A stretch of DNA of 64,000 nucleotides from JAIQFF01 sp963725615 (GTDB taxonomy: Bacteria > Acidobacteriota > Terriglobia > Terriglobales > Acidobacteriaceae): contig CAVRZO010000027.1 in NCBI GenBank assembly GCA_963725615.1, forward strand, positions 58,662-122,661, in the 5' to 3' direction. Below, one piece after another: positions 50,839 to 61,656 of this stretch. A program made the translations under genes and the position numbers. The first letter of the stretch is position 1. Every line of letters begins with the position of its first letter. Under the pieces are notes generated by a model, which saw only the letters and a program-made list of their open reading frames with translations, did not search any database and was not told where the DNA came from.

Positions 50839-52630
50839 CTACCACTCGTACACAACGGATTCATAGGGCCGTAGCGTGCCATTTGACGAAGGCGGCGTGG
50901 AGTAATTGCCCACCAGGATTTTCGCTTTGCTCAGGTCGAGACCGGTGGTCACGGACGCAGGCTTATCCTTAAAGTTCAGCAGGACCAGCAGTTTCTTCCC
51001 GTCCAACTCCCGGGTGTAGGCATAAACGTCGGGGTTGTCTTTGTCGAGGAGAGCGTACTTGCCATAGATCAGGACAGGATTGCTGTTGCGCAGCTTCACC
51101 AGCTTGCGGAAATAGTTCAGGCAACTGTTGGGGTCTTTCTCCTCGGTGGCGACATTGACCGCCGTATAGTTGGGATTGACCTTCAGCCAGGGCGTGCCCG
51201 TCGTGAAGCCGGAGTTGGCGGTAGCATCCCACTGAAACGGCGTCCGGCCATTGTCGCGAGCGGTAATTTTCTGGGCATCGAGGAATTTCTGGACGTCTCC
51301 TCCGGACTTTTTCTCCAGCTTGTACCAGTTGAGCGATTCGATGTCGCGATAGTCCTCGATCTTGTCGAATTTGATGTTTGTCATCCCCAGTTCATCGCCA
51401 CCGTAGTAGTACGGTGTGGCCCGCATGGTCAGAAGAAACGTGGTGAGCATCTTGGAAGACAACTCGCGCCATTGCGGCGAGTCGTTGCCCCACCGCGAAG
51501 TCATACGCGGCTGATCGTGGTTGCCCAGGTAGATCGTCCCCCAACCCTTGTCGGCGAAGACCGCGTCCCACTTGCTATAGATATTCTTGAAATCGACCAG
51601 ACTGTACCCTTTGGGATCGGGGATCTTATGCGAATTCGGCAAGATGCCAAGTCCCACGCCTTCAAAATGATAGGCCATATTGAGTTCGTGCCGGTCGGCA
51701 TCGACGTACTTCAGCGCGTCGTCGGTGGTGACGCCAATGCCTTCCGCCACGGACATGACGTCGTACCTGCTGAGCACTTCTTTATTCATGGCCTGCAGAT
51801 ATTCGTGGGTATGCGGGCCATTGGCATAGAACCGGACGAAGTCGCCGTGATATGCGTCGGGGATCGGCGGAAACGAAGTGTCCTTCGAGATGAAAGGGAT
51901 CACATCCATGCGGAAGCCGTCGACGCCTTTATCGAACCAGAAGCGCATCATCGAAAAGATCTCTTCGCGCAGCTTCGGGTTCTCCCAATTCAGATCTGGC
52001 TGTTTCTGTGAGAAATAGTGCAGGTAGTAGCTGTTCGTCTTCTCGTCGAATTTCCAGGCGTCGCCATTGACGTCGAAAAAGCTCCAGCGGTGTGCGGGCT
52101 TTCCTTTTTCTGCCGGCCACCAGTGGTAGTAGTCGCGGATACGGATTGTCCCGCGAACTGCGCGACTGCTTGAACCACTCATGCTCGTCGCTGCTGTGGT
52201 TCACCACCAGATCCATGACCAGCTTCAGGCCTCGCGCGTGCATTCCTTTGAGCAGGTCGTCAAAGTCCTGCATGGTGCCGAATTCCTTCATGATGCTGCG
52301 GTAGTCGCTGATGTCGTAACCGTTGTCGTCGTTCGGCGAACCGTAAATGGGATTCAACCAGATCACGTCAACGCCAAGGCTCTGCAGATAATCCAATTTC
52401 GAGATGATGCCCCGCAGATCGCCCACGCCGTCGCCATTCGAGTCTTTGAACGACCGTGGGTAAACCTGATATACCACGGCCTCTTTCCACCATTTTCGAT
52501 CATTGCCGGATTTGCTTTCCGCCGTAACAGCAGCGGATGCCGAGGCGTCATTCGGTCCACGAGTTTCCGCGCATACTGCACACGTCATTAGAGCAACCAT
52601 GGATGCGTACACCAGCAGAAGCTGCGTCAT
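50839..52630 (-). pseudogene. GH13 alpha-glucosidase with one frameshift
   Basis: Secreted family-13 hydrolase of about 596 residues. The signal peptide (TQLLLVYASMVALMTCAVCA) and N-terminal barrel (VYQVYPRSFKDSNGDGVGDL; LKLVMDLVVNHSSD) are in one frame; the rest (DYYHWWPAEKGKPAHRWSFF, GFRMDVIPF, LGNHDQPRM) is in another. One extra base near 52138 breaks RDNPY-RDYYHWW. The nucleophile region and the NHDQPR motif are intact. Alternatively a sequence error. Likely role if whole: oligo-1,6- or alpha-glucosidase. Confidence 0.85.
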
Positions 52631-52751
52631 AAGAGGCCAATCATGCGAAGACCGCCTGAGTAGTCATGACAACCATCCTAAGACGACGCTCGATCCTAGG
52701 CAATCGCTTTGCAGCTTGAGTCGTTCGACGCGGAATTAAGATAGAGTCTCT

Positions 52752-53717
52752 ATGATGGCAAAACGCGCACCTGTCCGACGACGTCCTCGCAAAGCCAAGG
52801 CCGGCACCAGGGGCCTCACGCCGGCAGAGTGCCGGTTAGAACAACCAGAGGGAGCTGCTGAGGCAGCCGCCGCAGTGGTCGAGCAGGCTGGGGGCTTCGT
52901 GGTCGGTCTCTATAAGGAACCGCTTGGCGGTCATCAGACCCTGGTCTCGATTCTCCCTATCGATAAAATCGAGCCTACGCCGTTTCAACGCGATCTCTCC
53001 GATGCTCACCATAAACGGCTCGCGGACGTTATTAATAAGACGGGACGTTTTCTCGACCCCGTCATCGCTGTCGTGGCGCCGGGCGGTGGTTTCTGGACTC
53101 CCAATGGCCGGCATCGCCTGGAGGCCATGCGCCGCCTTGGGGCTAAGTCCGTTACTGCCCTGGTAGTCCCGGAACGCGAGGTAGCGTGGCAGATCCTGGC
53201 ACTGAATACGGAGAAAGCGCATAACCTCAAGGAGCGTTCACTGGAAGTCATACGAATCTACCGTGGCCTGGTCGACGAAGATGACTCGCGACCCGAATCC
53301 AGCTTTGCCTTCTATCTCGATCAGGCCGCACTTGTCACTCTGGGCGTGTGCTACGAACGAGTCGTGCGCTTTGGTGGCGGCGCTTACCATCCGATCCTGC
53401 GGCGTCTCGAGGAATTCAGTGATGACGCATTGCGCTCCGCCCTTAAGCAGCACGAGAAACGGGCCTCGATGGTGCTGGACCTGGAGGACAAAGTTGCCGC
53501 GGTGGTCAAGAAGTTAAAGGAACGCGGACTCGTGAGTCCATACCTGCGCTCTTTTGTCGTGGCCCGCATCAACCCGTTGCGCTGGATCAAGGGCGACGCT
53601 CCGCCTCTCGAAGATGTTCTGAAGACGATGCGCGAGCGGGTAGCGAAGTTCAACGTCGAGAAGATCAAGCCTCAGGATCTTGCCGGCGCTGCGGGTCCGC
53701 CCGACGAAGACACCTAG
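52752..53717 (+). CDS. ParB/Srx-fold DNA-binding-like protein
   Basis: 321-residue protein. A basic N-terminal tail precedes a ParB N-terminal-like domain (about 65-150) with PTPFQRDLSDAHHKRLADVI and the catalytic-type GRHRLEAMRRLGA motif. The rest is helical without a typical ParB helix-turn-helix (EKAHNLKERSLEVIRIYRGL). It is unlikely to be the chromosomal ParB, as no ParA or origin genes are nearby. Family members can hydrolyse CTP or nucleic acid; this one's task is unknown. Confidence 0.75.
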   Translation: MMAKRAPVRRRPRKAKAGTRGLTPAECRLEQPEGAAEAAAAVVEQAGGFVVGLYKEPLGGHQTLVSILPIDKIEPTPFQRDLSDAHHKRLADVINKTGRFLDPVIAVVAPGGGFWTPNGRHRLEAMRRLGAKSVTALVVPEREVAWQILALNTEKAHNLKERSLEVIRIYRGLVDEDDSRPESSFAFYLDQAALVTLGVCYERVVRFGGGAYHPILRRLEEFSDDALRSALKQHEKRASMVLDLEDKVAAVVKKLKERGLVSPYLRSFVVARINPLRWIKGDAPPLEDVLKTMRERVAKFNVEKIKPQDLAGAAGPPDEDT

Positions 53718-53732
53718 GAAGGAAGACCACGA

Positions 53733-54527
53733 ATGACAGTCAATTCCGCCAGAAAACATGCAGGGCCGGGACCAGCGAGTGCCCAGCCGCCGGTTCCTGA
53801 GCCCACGTTCGCCGAGCGCGCGCGCACCTTGGTGTATTTGGGCCGCATCGGCAGCCTCTCGACCCTGTCGCGGAAACAGCCGGGGTTTCCCTTCGGGTCT
53901 GTGATGCCCTACGGGTTGGACGGACATGGGCGTCCAATTTTCCTGATCAGCACAATGGCCATGCACACGCAGAATTTGCAGGCCGACCCCCGCGCCAGCT
54001 TGCTTGTGACCCAGGATAGCACCGACGGCGAACCGCTTGGAGCATCGAGAGTAACGCTGGTAGGAAATGTTCTGCCGGTGCCCGACGCCGAGGTGGCGGA
54101 AGCTCGCGAGCTCTATCTGGCACGTCACACGAACAGCAAGTATTGGGTAGATTTTGAAGACTTTTCGTTTTATCGCATGAACGTGCTGGACGTTTATTAC
54201 GTGGGCGGCTTCGGAGTGATGGGCTGGGTATCAGCCTCGGAATATGACCGCAGCCAACCCGACCCTCTTGCCGACGCAATGGCCGAAATCATTCAGCACA
54301 TGAACGCCGACCACAAGGATGCACTGGTCTTGCTTGTCCGGAAATTCGCTGACGTTGAGGCCCAGGAAGTAACCATGACAGCGGTCGATCGCCTCGGCTT
54401 TCAAGTGCGCATGACCACTGGGGATGGCGTCCGCGGCGCCCGCATCGCGTTCGTGCGCGAAGTAAAAAACCCAACGGAGACCCGGGGAGTCTTAGTCGAA
54501 ATGGTACGGCAGGCATCGCAAACGTGA
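53733..54527 (+). CDS. HugZ-like pyridoxamine-oxidase-fold protein with DUF2470
   Basis: 264-residue protein. The N-terminal split-barrel (about 25-180) is of the pyridoxamine-phosphate oxidase/flavin reductase type (GSLSTLSRKQPGFPFGSVMPY). The C-terminal DUF2470 region (EIIQHMNADHKDALVLLVRKF) carries a His typical of HugZ-like heme-degrading or heme-binding proteins. Plausible role: heme handling or a flavin-linked reaction. It follows the ParB-like gene by 15 bases in the same direction. Confidence 0.82.
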   Translation: MTVNSARKHAGPGPASAQPPVPEPTFAERARTLVYLGRIGSLSTLSRKQPGFPFGSVMPYGLDGHGRPIFLISTMAMHTQNLQADPRASLLVTQDSTDGEPLGASRVTLVGNVLPVPDAEVAEARELYLARHTNSKYWVDFEDFSFYRMNVLDVYYVGGFGVMGWVSASEYDRSQPDPLADAMAEIIQHMNADHKDALVLLVRKFADVEAQEVTMTAVDRLGFQVRMTTGDGVRGARIAFVREVKNPTETRGVLVEMVRQASQT

Positions 54528-54556
54528 AGTTCAAAGTGCATTATCCTGCTGACCGG

Positions 54557-54666
54557 CTACTCGTCCTCGGCCTTCATGGCTGACTTGAAGCCCCGGATAC
54601 CCTCGCCGATTCCTGGCCCAGTTCGGGAAGCTTTTTAGACCCGACCACCAACAGGGAGATTACAAC
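54557..54666 (-). pseudogene. tatA/tatE remnant
   Basis: The minus strand codes for VVISLLVVGSKKLPELGQ in one frame and then GIGEGIRGFKSAMKAEDE and stop in another, an exact TatA-type layout (TM, then G-K-x-L-P-E-L-G hinge and amphipathic helix). The join lacks one base, and the N-terminal TM half is gone. It is a dead fragment of a twin-arginine translocase subunit. Nothing else is recognised in the flanking 54528-54841. Confidence 0.7.
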
Positions 54667-54841
54667 GGTGTGTTCCTGTGCGGAGTGATGTGGGCGCAAT
54701 ACGCCTCGCAGGATGCCGCCCGGGAACTGGTTCGGGCGCTGCACTCCGAGGACCTGGACGTGGTGGCCCTGGCGGGCGTCTCTTCTCGAAGAGACGGTGG
54801 CTTCCGCCTAGCGTGCCCTCTCTTTCAGCCAGCCATTGAGT

Positions 54842-55753
54842 CTAGAGTTCCGCAACGCTTAGAACCGCAGTCATTTTGTGTTCCTGCCCTGGCGCAAGGT
54901 TGACCGCAGCGCTCAGGATGTTGCTCGCCTCGACACAGAGAAACTGTCTCCATTCGCCTCCCCCCAGGTCTCGCATTCTCGCCGCCCCCTCGGCCCACGG
55001 ATTCCAGACCACGGTAGTAAGCGAATTGACCTTCCTGAGGCGAATTCGACGCCGCATCTTTGGGTCTATCAAGTCAACCGTGCTTTGGGTATTCACGTAC
55101 GCACTGTCGGTTGGGGAGGCGATCGCCACGTCACCACGCTGCGTCTTCTCCTTGTTCGAGTCAGTGTTGTCAAGAAAGAGCGCAGTATCCAGCCCCTGCA
55201 AACGTGCCTCCTGAACATCCGCCACCCGGTTGTAGGTGTGGAGGGCTTCCTCGAAGCGTATGGGCGTGGTGCCGGTATTGGTGCAAACCAGTTCGAGACT
55301 AAGCTCGGAACCAAACAAGACGCGATGCTCGACGCGAAATTCACCAGGCCACCAGCGCCGGGTCTGGTCATCGCTCTCGGCAAACATGATTACGGCAACT
55401 CCGTCTTTGTTTTCGACAATGGATTCGAGCTGCCACATTTTTGTGCGCAGGAATCCATGGGCTGGAGCGTGCGGGTCGTCTGCCTTGGCGCGGAACCAGG
55501 GAAAGCAGATCGGGATTCCACCTCGGATCGCCTGACCTTCTTCCCAGCGCGATTTGGTGCTCACAAAAAGCATCTCGTCGTTGCCCGCTGGCTTCCAGGA
55601 CGTCACGTGGGCACCATGCAGATACATCTCGCCCTCCCCAAGGGGGCCGGTGATCTGCACTCGCGGCAACGCGCCGTTGCCTTCGCTCACTGTAGCGATA
55701 CCTGGGATCCCGAACCGACGGTCCAGGTCAGCCACCATAGAGATTGCGCACAT
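54842..55753 (-). CDS. D-hexose-6-phosphate mutarotase
   Basis: 303-residue aldose-1-epimerase-fold protein. Family words include GAHVTSWKP, RGGIPICFPWF, PAHGFLRT and the acidic motif FEEALHTYNRV, as in the YeaD-type glucose-6-phosphate 1-epimerases. It equilibrates the anomers of hexose-6-phosphate, a companion of the pgi gene upstream on the same strand. The ATG at 55753 follows AAGGAAA; a longer frame is less family-like. Confidence 0.88.
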   Translation of the reverse strand: MCAISMVADLDRRFGIPGIATVSEGNGALPRVQITGPLGEGEMYLHGAHVTSWKPAGNDEMLFVSTKSRWEEGQAIRGGIPICFPWFRAKADDPHAPAHGFLRTKMWQLESIVENKDGVAVIMFAESDDQTRRWWPGEFRVEHRVLFGSELSLELVCTNTGTTPIRFEEALHTYNRVADVQEARLQGLDTALFLDNTDSNKEKTQRGDVAIASPTDSAYVNTQSTVDLIDPKMRRRIRLRKVNSLTTVVWNPWAEGAARMRDLGGGEWRQFLCVEASNILSAAVNLAPGQEHKMTAVLSVAEL

Positions 55754-55920
55754 TGAAGTTTCCTTTCTTCTTCCCAGAGGCAAGAAGCGAAAACTACGCA
55801 AATCGCTCACTGAAGCATGTGCAGGTCCGATGGCCGAACAAATTGCCGACCCGGACGAACGCTGCCACCGAGTTCTTGTATGGGATATGAGAGGTTCGTT
55901 AAATCCTATCGCGGTCATCA

Positions 55921-57575
55921 TCACTCCTTAAGTTTGCGGTAGCGACGAATCAAATTGTTGGTTGAACTGTCGTGGTTGAGCACCGGCTCGCCTGTGTTCT
56001 CGAGCTCCGGGATGATGCGCTGGGCCAGAACCTTGCCCAGCTCAACGCCCCACTGGTCGAACGAGTCAATGTTCCAGAGCACGCCCTGGGTGAAGACGGA
56101 ATGCTCGTAAAGGGCAACCAGCTTGCCCAGTATTTCCGGCGTGAGCAGGTCAGCCAGAATCGTGTTCGATGGCCGGTTGCCTTCGAAGACCCGGTGTGGC
56201 ACCAGCCAGTCCGGCGTGCCTTCCGCCTTCACCTGCTCCGGCGTTTTGCCGAAGGCAAGCGCCTCGGCCTGGGCAAAAACATTGGCCAGCAGGATGTCGT
56301 GATGCCGGCCAAGCGGATTCAGCGGCTTGGCAAAGGCAATGAAGTCGCAAGGGATAAGCCGGGTCCCTTGATGGATCAATTGGTAGAACGAATGCTGCCC
56401 GTTTGTTCCCGGCTCGCCCCAGTAGACGGGACCGGTATCGTGGGCGACTTCTTTCCCCTCCAGCGTGACGTGCTTTCCGTTACTCTCCATCGTCAACTGC
56501 TGCAGATATGCCGGGAACCGTTTCAAGTACTGCTCGTAGGGCAAAACGGCGACGGTCTCTGCGCCAAGAAAGTCGTTGCACCAAACGCCGAGCAGGCCCA
56601 TCAGCACCGGCAGAGTTTCGTTCGAAAGGGGGTGGTGCGGAAATGCTCGTCCATCTGGTGAAAGCCATCCAGCATGGCGCGGAAGTTATCCGGGCCGATG
56701 GCGATCATGGTCGAAAGGCCGATCGCCGAGTCCATTGAGTAGCGGCCACCGACCCAGTCCCAGAACCCAAACATGTTGGCGGTATCAATGCCAAACTTCG
56801 CCACCTCGGTTGCGTTCGTCGAAACCGCGACAAAATGTTTGGCAACCGATTTCTCATCGCCTCCCAGCCCCGCCAGCGACCAGGAGCGGGCGGTTTGGGC
56901 GTTCGTCATGGTTTCCAGGGTCGTAAACGTTTTTGAAGAAACGATGAACAAGGTCTCTGTGGGATCGAGATCCTGGACAGCCTCAGCGAAGTCCGTTCCG
57001 TCCACATTGGAGACAAAACGGAATGTCATCGAGCGCTCGCTGTAGTGCCGGAGTGCTTCGTAGGCCATGACCGGTCCAAGATCGGAGCCGCCAATCCCGA
57101 TATTGACCACGTTGCGAATGCGTTTCCCGGTGTGGCCTTTCCATTCTCCACTGCGCACACGATTGGAAAAGGCCGCCATCTGGTCGAGCACGGCATGGAC
57201 TTCAGGCACAACGTTTTTTCCATCCACTAGAATCGAGGCATCCTTTGGCGCACGCAGGGCCACGTGCAAGACCGCCCGCTTCTCTGTAATGTTGATCTTC
57301 TCCCCCCTGAACATGGCGTCAATTCGCGCTCGCAAGCCAGACTCTTCGGCGAGTTGAAGAAGGAGCTTGAGAGTTTCGTCGGTCACTCGGTTCTTGGAAT
57401 AGTCAAGATATAGGCCTACTGCCTCGACCGCCATATGCTGACCGCGATTGGGATCGTCCGCAAAAAGCTGCCGCAGATGCAGATTGGAAACCGTTTTGTA
57501 GTGCAATTCGAGCGCCTTCCACGCCGACCGCTTGACCGCGCGCTTTTTTGCCGGCGGTTGAACTGGAGTTGCCAT
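55921..57575 (-). pseudogene. pgi: Glucose-6-phosphate isomerase, frameshifted
   Basis: Interconverts glucose-6-phosphate and fructose-6-phosphate. Nearly the whole protein is visible: an N-terminal part with NIGIGGSDLGPVMAYEAL and SSKTFTTLETMTNA, a break near 56610-56625, then LPVLMGLLGVWCNDFLGAET to a C-terminal end with GVELGKVLAQRIIPEL and NHDSSTNNLIRRYRKLK. Two single-base insertions (one in the CCCTTTCG run, one about 11 bases on) would restore PFERNLPVLMGLLG. The total length is two bases over a multiple of three. If the DNA is correct, this copy is dead. Confidence 0.85.
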
Positions 57576-57608
57576 GAGGATGCTCCTTTCGTATCAAGAC
57601 TGGCTTGC

Positions 57609-57899
57609 TCAGGCCGTCTCATCGTACCCGCCAGAGCGACAAGAGGGAAGGTCTTGCTTATGTGCGACTCGTGATCCTCTTCGGCTCTGCAGCCCACAGC
57701 TGGGAGCTCCAACCAGCGTCGCGCGTGTAGTGATGACGTGAATCAGAATGCGGACCATCAAATCCTTGAAGCGGCCTTTCCTGGTAAGGGTTTGCATAAA
57801 CGGCGGGTCCTTGAGCACGCCCAACCGGTGCAGGGCGACGTCGCCAGCCAGATAGACTCCACCTGCCGCAAGAACTTTCAGCGCAAGATTGCCCGCTTC
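57609..57899 (-). pseudogene. Glucokinase C-terminal remnant
   Basis: The minus strand reads EAGNLALKVLAAGGVYLAGD and then FMQTLTRKGRFKDLMVRILI down to HVITTRATLVGA, the C-terminal part of the Glk-family glucokinase. A TAG immediately precedes the first codon and the rest of the gene is missing. It lies upstream of pgi and the mutarotase, so the three probably formed a glucose-entry operon (glk-pgi-mutarotase). The remaining DNA up to 58014 is not recognised. Confidence 0.75.
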
Positions 57900-58014
57900 C
57901 TATAGACTCCAGCAGCTTGAACGAGCATAAAGTCTTACCGTAAACGTTAACGGCGGTGCTATAGTAACAAACGCTCAAGCGCTGGCAAACGACGATAAGG
58001 ATAGCGGACCCACT

Positions 58015-60381
58015 GTGAAGTACTCACCTCGAACTCTTCCCCTTCGGCTGGTTGCCCTCTCTTTGTTAACCATATTTCTCTTCGTGTCGGTGGCTGTTCC
58101 CGCGCAGAACGCACTGCCCTATCAGGACCCAAGACTGCCGGTCGAGCAGCGTGTGGCCGATCTGCTCTCCCGCATGACACTGGAAGAGAAAGTGGCGCAG
58201 ATGGAAGGCGCATGGGAAAATCGCCAGTTTTTCAGCGATCCCAAGGCGCTTTTTGTTGACCCGGATGGAAACTTCCTTCCTGAGCGTGCCGCGGTACTTC
58301 TCAAACTTGGCCTGGGCGAGATCTCCCGGCCGAGCGAGAAGCGTGGGCCGCGTCAAATGGCGAACTACACCAACACGGTACAGAAGTGGGTGAAGGAGAA
58401 CACGCGTTTGGGAATCCCCGTCCTCTTTCACGATGAGTGCCTGCACGGACATGTCGCGCCCGGGGGCACATCGTATCCTCAGGCCATTGCCTTGTCCTCA
58501 ACCTGGGATCCCGCGCTGGTGGAAAACGTTTTTGCCGCGACCGCGGCCGAAGTGCGCGCTCGGGGAGTGCACCACTGCCTTGCCCCGGTGCTGGATCTGG
58601 CGCGCGACCCGCGTTGGGGCCGCACCGAGGAGACCTACGGCGAGGATCCCTACCTCGTCTCGCGCATCGGCTTGGCAGCCATCCTCGGCTTTCAGGGAAC
58701 GGGCCCCATGGATGGATCGCACGTGATGGCAACGGCAAAGCACTTTGCCGTCCATGGCCAGCCCGAAGGCGGAACCAATGTCGCACCGGGCAACTATTCT
58801 GAGCGGGTGGTTCGCGAATATTTCCTGAAGCCTTTCGAGACTGCCGTCAAAGACGGCCATGTGCAGACCGTCATGGCCTCGTACAACGAGATTGACGGCA
58901 TTCCCTCGCATAGCAACAAACATTTGCTGGACGATATTCTGCGCCATGAATGGGGTTTTGATGGCGTGATCGTCTCCGACTACTTCGGCATTACCGACCT
59001 GGTCACTCTTCACCATGTGGTTGCCACCAATCCAGAAGCCGGAAAGATGGCTCTGGAAGCCGGCATCGAGATCGAACTTCCGTTCGAAGCCACTTTCTCC
59101 AGCCTGGTGGATCAGGTTCACCAGGGCACGGTTTCCGAAGCCAGCGATTGACCGGGCGGTCGCACATCTTCTTCGGGCAAAGTTCGAGGCCGGACTTTTC
59201 GAAAATCCGTACGTGAACCCCGATTATGCGGAAAAGTTGGTTAACAATGCCGAACATCAACAGTTGGCGCTGCAAGCGGCGCACGAAGCCATCGTTCTGT
59301 TAAAGAACCAGAACAATCTTGCTGCCGCTGGAAAAATCGAAATACAAACGGATCGCCGTAATCGGTCCCAATGCCGCCGATCTGCACCTGGGCGGATACA
59401 GCAACAAGCCGGGACGCGGAGTCAGCATTCTGCAGGCAGTGAAGGACAAAGTGGGCTCTTCCGCCGAGGTGCTGTACTCCGAGGGCTGCAAAATAACCGA
59501 AACATTTCCCGACTGGGATGCGGACAAGGTTGTGCTGGGGGATCCGGTTCTGAATGCGAAGCGAATTCAGGACGCGGTTGCCGTCGCCAAGAAATCTGAC
59601 CTCGTCATTCTTGCGCTGGGCGAGAACGAACAAACCTCGCGCGAGGCCTGGGCTGTGGACCATCTGGGAGATCGTGACAGCCTGGATCTGCTGGGCAACC
59701 AGGATGATTTGGCAAAAGCGATCCTGGCTACGGGAAAACCCACGATTGTTTATCTGCAACATGGGCGTCCGAATTCCATCAACTACATTGCAGAGAACGT
59801 GCCTGCGATTCTGGATGGCTGGTACCTCGGCCAGGAGGGCGGAGCCGCGATCGCAGACGTACTCTTCGGAGACTACAACCCAGGCGGACGGCTTCCGATC
59901 ACGGTGCCACGGTCGATGGGACAACTACCGGATTATTACTATCAAAAGCCTTCGGCGAAGCGCGGGTTCCTGGGCGCTTCCATCTCACCTCTCTTCCCTT
60001 TCGGATGGGGTCTCAGCTACACCAGTTTCAAGTATGACAACCTGCGCGTAACTCCAGACACGATCGGGCCGCAAGGGACAACGACCGTCTCGGTGGATGT
60101 GACCAACACCGGTAAGGTAAGCGGGACCGAAGTCGCGCAAGCTCTATATTCGCGACGAAGTCAGCTCGGTGACCCGGCCGGTCAAGGAACTCCGCGGGTT
60201 TCGCCGCATCGCGCTCGATCCGGGCAAGACCCAAACCGTCACATTCACGCTGGGTCCGGAGGAGTTGTCGTTTTTAGACCGTGAGATGCATCGCGTCGTA
60301 GAGCCCGGCAGTTTCAAGATCATGGTCGGCGGCAATTCGGTGGATTTAGTCGAGACGAAACTGAATGTAGCTGCTCGTTAA
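58015..60381 (+). pseudogene. GH3 beta-glucosidase/beta-xylosidase with three frameshifts
   Basis: Secreted family-3 hydrolase of about 788 residues. The signal peptide (LVALSLLTIFLFVSVAVPA) and the (beta/alpha)8 domain with KHFAVHGQPEGG and VIVSDYFGITDL (nucleophile Asp) are in frame 1. The later alpha/beta sandwich (KYKRIAVIGPNA, LALGENEQTSREAW) and fibronectin-like tail (GTTTVSVDVTNTG, ELRGFRRIALDPG) are in other frames. Breaks near 59140, 59322 and 60140 each fit one extra base, and the total length is a multiple of three, as three insertions predict. The target is probably xylo- or gluco-oligosaccharides. Confidence 0.85.
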
Positions 60382-60390
60382 GTTCAGGAC

Positions 60391-61656
60391 ATGAGTTTGT
60401 CAGGCACACCTGCACCTGCACCCGCACTCGCGCGCGCCTCCGCGATTCGCCGCACCCTGCTTGTTCTGACGCCTCTTATCGGCATGGGACTCAATCCCTT
60501 GCTGGGCGCGCAACAGAAGCCCATGACCGATCCGCCTGGGCAGTACGACGAAGCGAAAGTTCCGCAATACACGCTGCCCGACCCGCTGGTCCTTCTCAAC
60601 GGAAATAAGGTGACCAGCACAAGAACGTGGCGGAAGAAGCGCCGGCCGGAGATTTTGAAACTCTTCGAAACCAACGTCTATGGCCGAACCATGGTGGGCC
60701 ATCCCAAGGCAATGACGTGGGAGGTCTCGACGAACGACACGAGCCCTGTGCCGGGCACATCTGTCGCCAAGACTGTGACCATCTACTTTGCCGGAAAGAA
60801 AGATGAGGCAAGTGAGAATGCGCCGAAGATGGTTCTGCAAATCCTCTTGCCTGCGAATGCAAGAAAGCCTATTCCAGTTTTTTTGATGCCCACCACTTTC
60901 CACCGTATTCCTCAGCAAGTGCTTGATCGGGGCTACGGCTTTGTCAGCTTTGATCCCACTTTCGTCGAACCCGACAACGCCAATGGATATGCAAAGAGCG
61001 TCCGTGCCTTCTTCGCTTCTCCCAACCAGAAAGGGCCAGGCCCGGAGGAATGGGGCGCGATCGGCGCCTGGGCGTGGGCCATGAGCCGCGCGATGGATTA
61101 CCTCGTCACGGACCCCGATATCGATGGCAAGAGAGTTTCTATCGCCGGGGTCTCGCGCTACGGCAAAGTCGCCATGTGGGCGGGCGCGCAGGATGAACGC
61201 TTCGCTATCGTTTTTTCGGGCGAGTCAGGCTGCGGCGGCGCGAATCTAGTTCGCCGGCAATTCGGAGAGACGGTCAAAGCTATTACTGCCACCTTTCCGT
61301 ACTGGTTCGATGGAAATTTCAAAACCTACGGCGATATGGTGAACGATCTTCCCGTGGATTGGCATATGCTCATCGCCTTGATGGCGCCGCGGCCGGTTTA
61401 CATCGCCACCGCCGAGCAGGATCACTGGGGCGATCCGCACGGTTCATTTCTGGCGGCAAAAGCCGCTGAGCCGGTTTACAAGCTCTTTGGAGAACCTGGC
61501 CTCGGCGTGGACGACATGCCCGCGGTGGCCACTCCGGTGGGCAATTGGATCGGGTTCCATAACCGAAAAGGCTCTCACGGCATCGATGAGTATGACTGGG
61601 AACAATTTCTCAACTTTGCCGACCGGCACTTCGGCATCTCGCGGGCAGCAAAATGA
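60391..61656 (+). CDS. CE15 glucuronoyl esterase
   Basis: 421-residue secreted esterase. After a hydrophobic N-terminal region (LVLTPLIGMGLNPLLGA), the alpha/beta hydrolase has the nucleophile motif GVSRYGK (Ser near 255), FSGESGCGGANLVRRQFGE and the catalytic His in RKGSHGIDEYDWEQF. CE15 enzymes cut ester bonds between lignin and 4-O-methyl-glucuronoxylan. It lies 10 bases after GH3 and overlaps the GH115 start, so the three form a xylan-debranching operon. Intact, unlike both neighbours. Confidence 0.86.
   Translation: MSLSGTPAPAPALARASAIRRTLLVLTPLIGMGLNPLLGAQQKPMTDPPGQYDEAKVPQYTLPDPLVLLNGNKVTSTRTWRKKRRPEILKLFETNVYGRTMVGHPKAMTWEVSTNDTSPVPGTSVAKTVTIYFAGKKDEASENAPKMVLQILLPANARKPIPVFLMPTTFHRIPQQVLDRGYGFVSFDPTFVEPDNANGYAKSVRAFFASPNQKGPGPEEWGAIGAWAWAMSRAMDYLVTDPDIDGKRVSIAGVSRYGKVAMWAGAQDERFAIVFSGESGCGGANLVRRQFGETVKAITATFPYWFDGNFKTYGDMVNDLPVDWHMLIALMAPRPVYIATAEQDHWGDPHGSFLAAKAAEPVYKLFGEPGLGVDDMPAVATPVGNWIGFHNRKGSHGIDEYDWEQFLNFADRHFGISRAAK

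Noticed and set aside
54670..54903. Open frame of 77 codons on the plus strand before the mutarotase
   Set aside because: No ribosome site or family words; it runs into the opposite-strand mutarotase gene.
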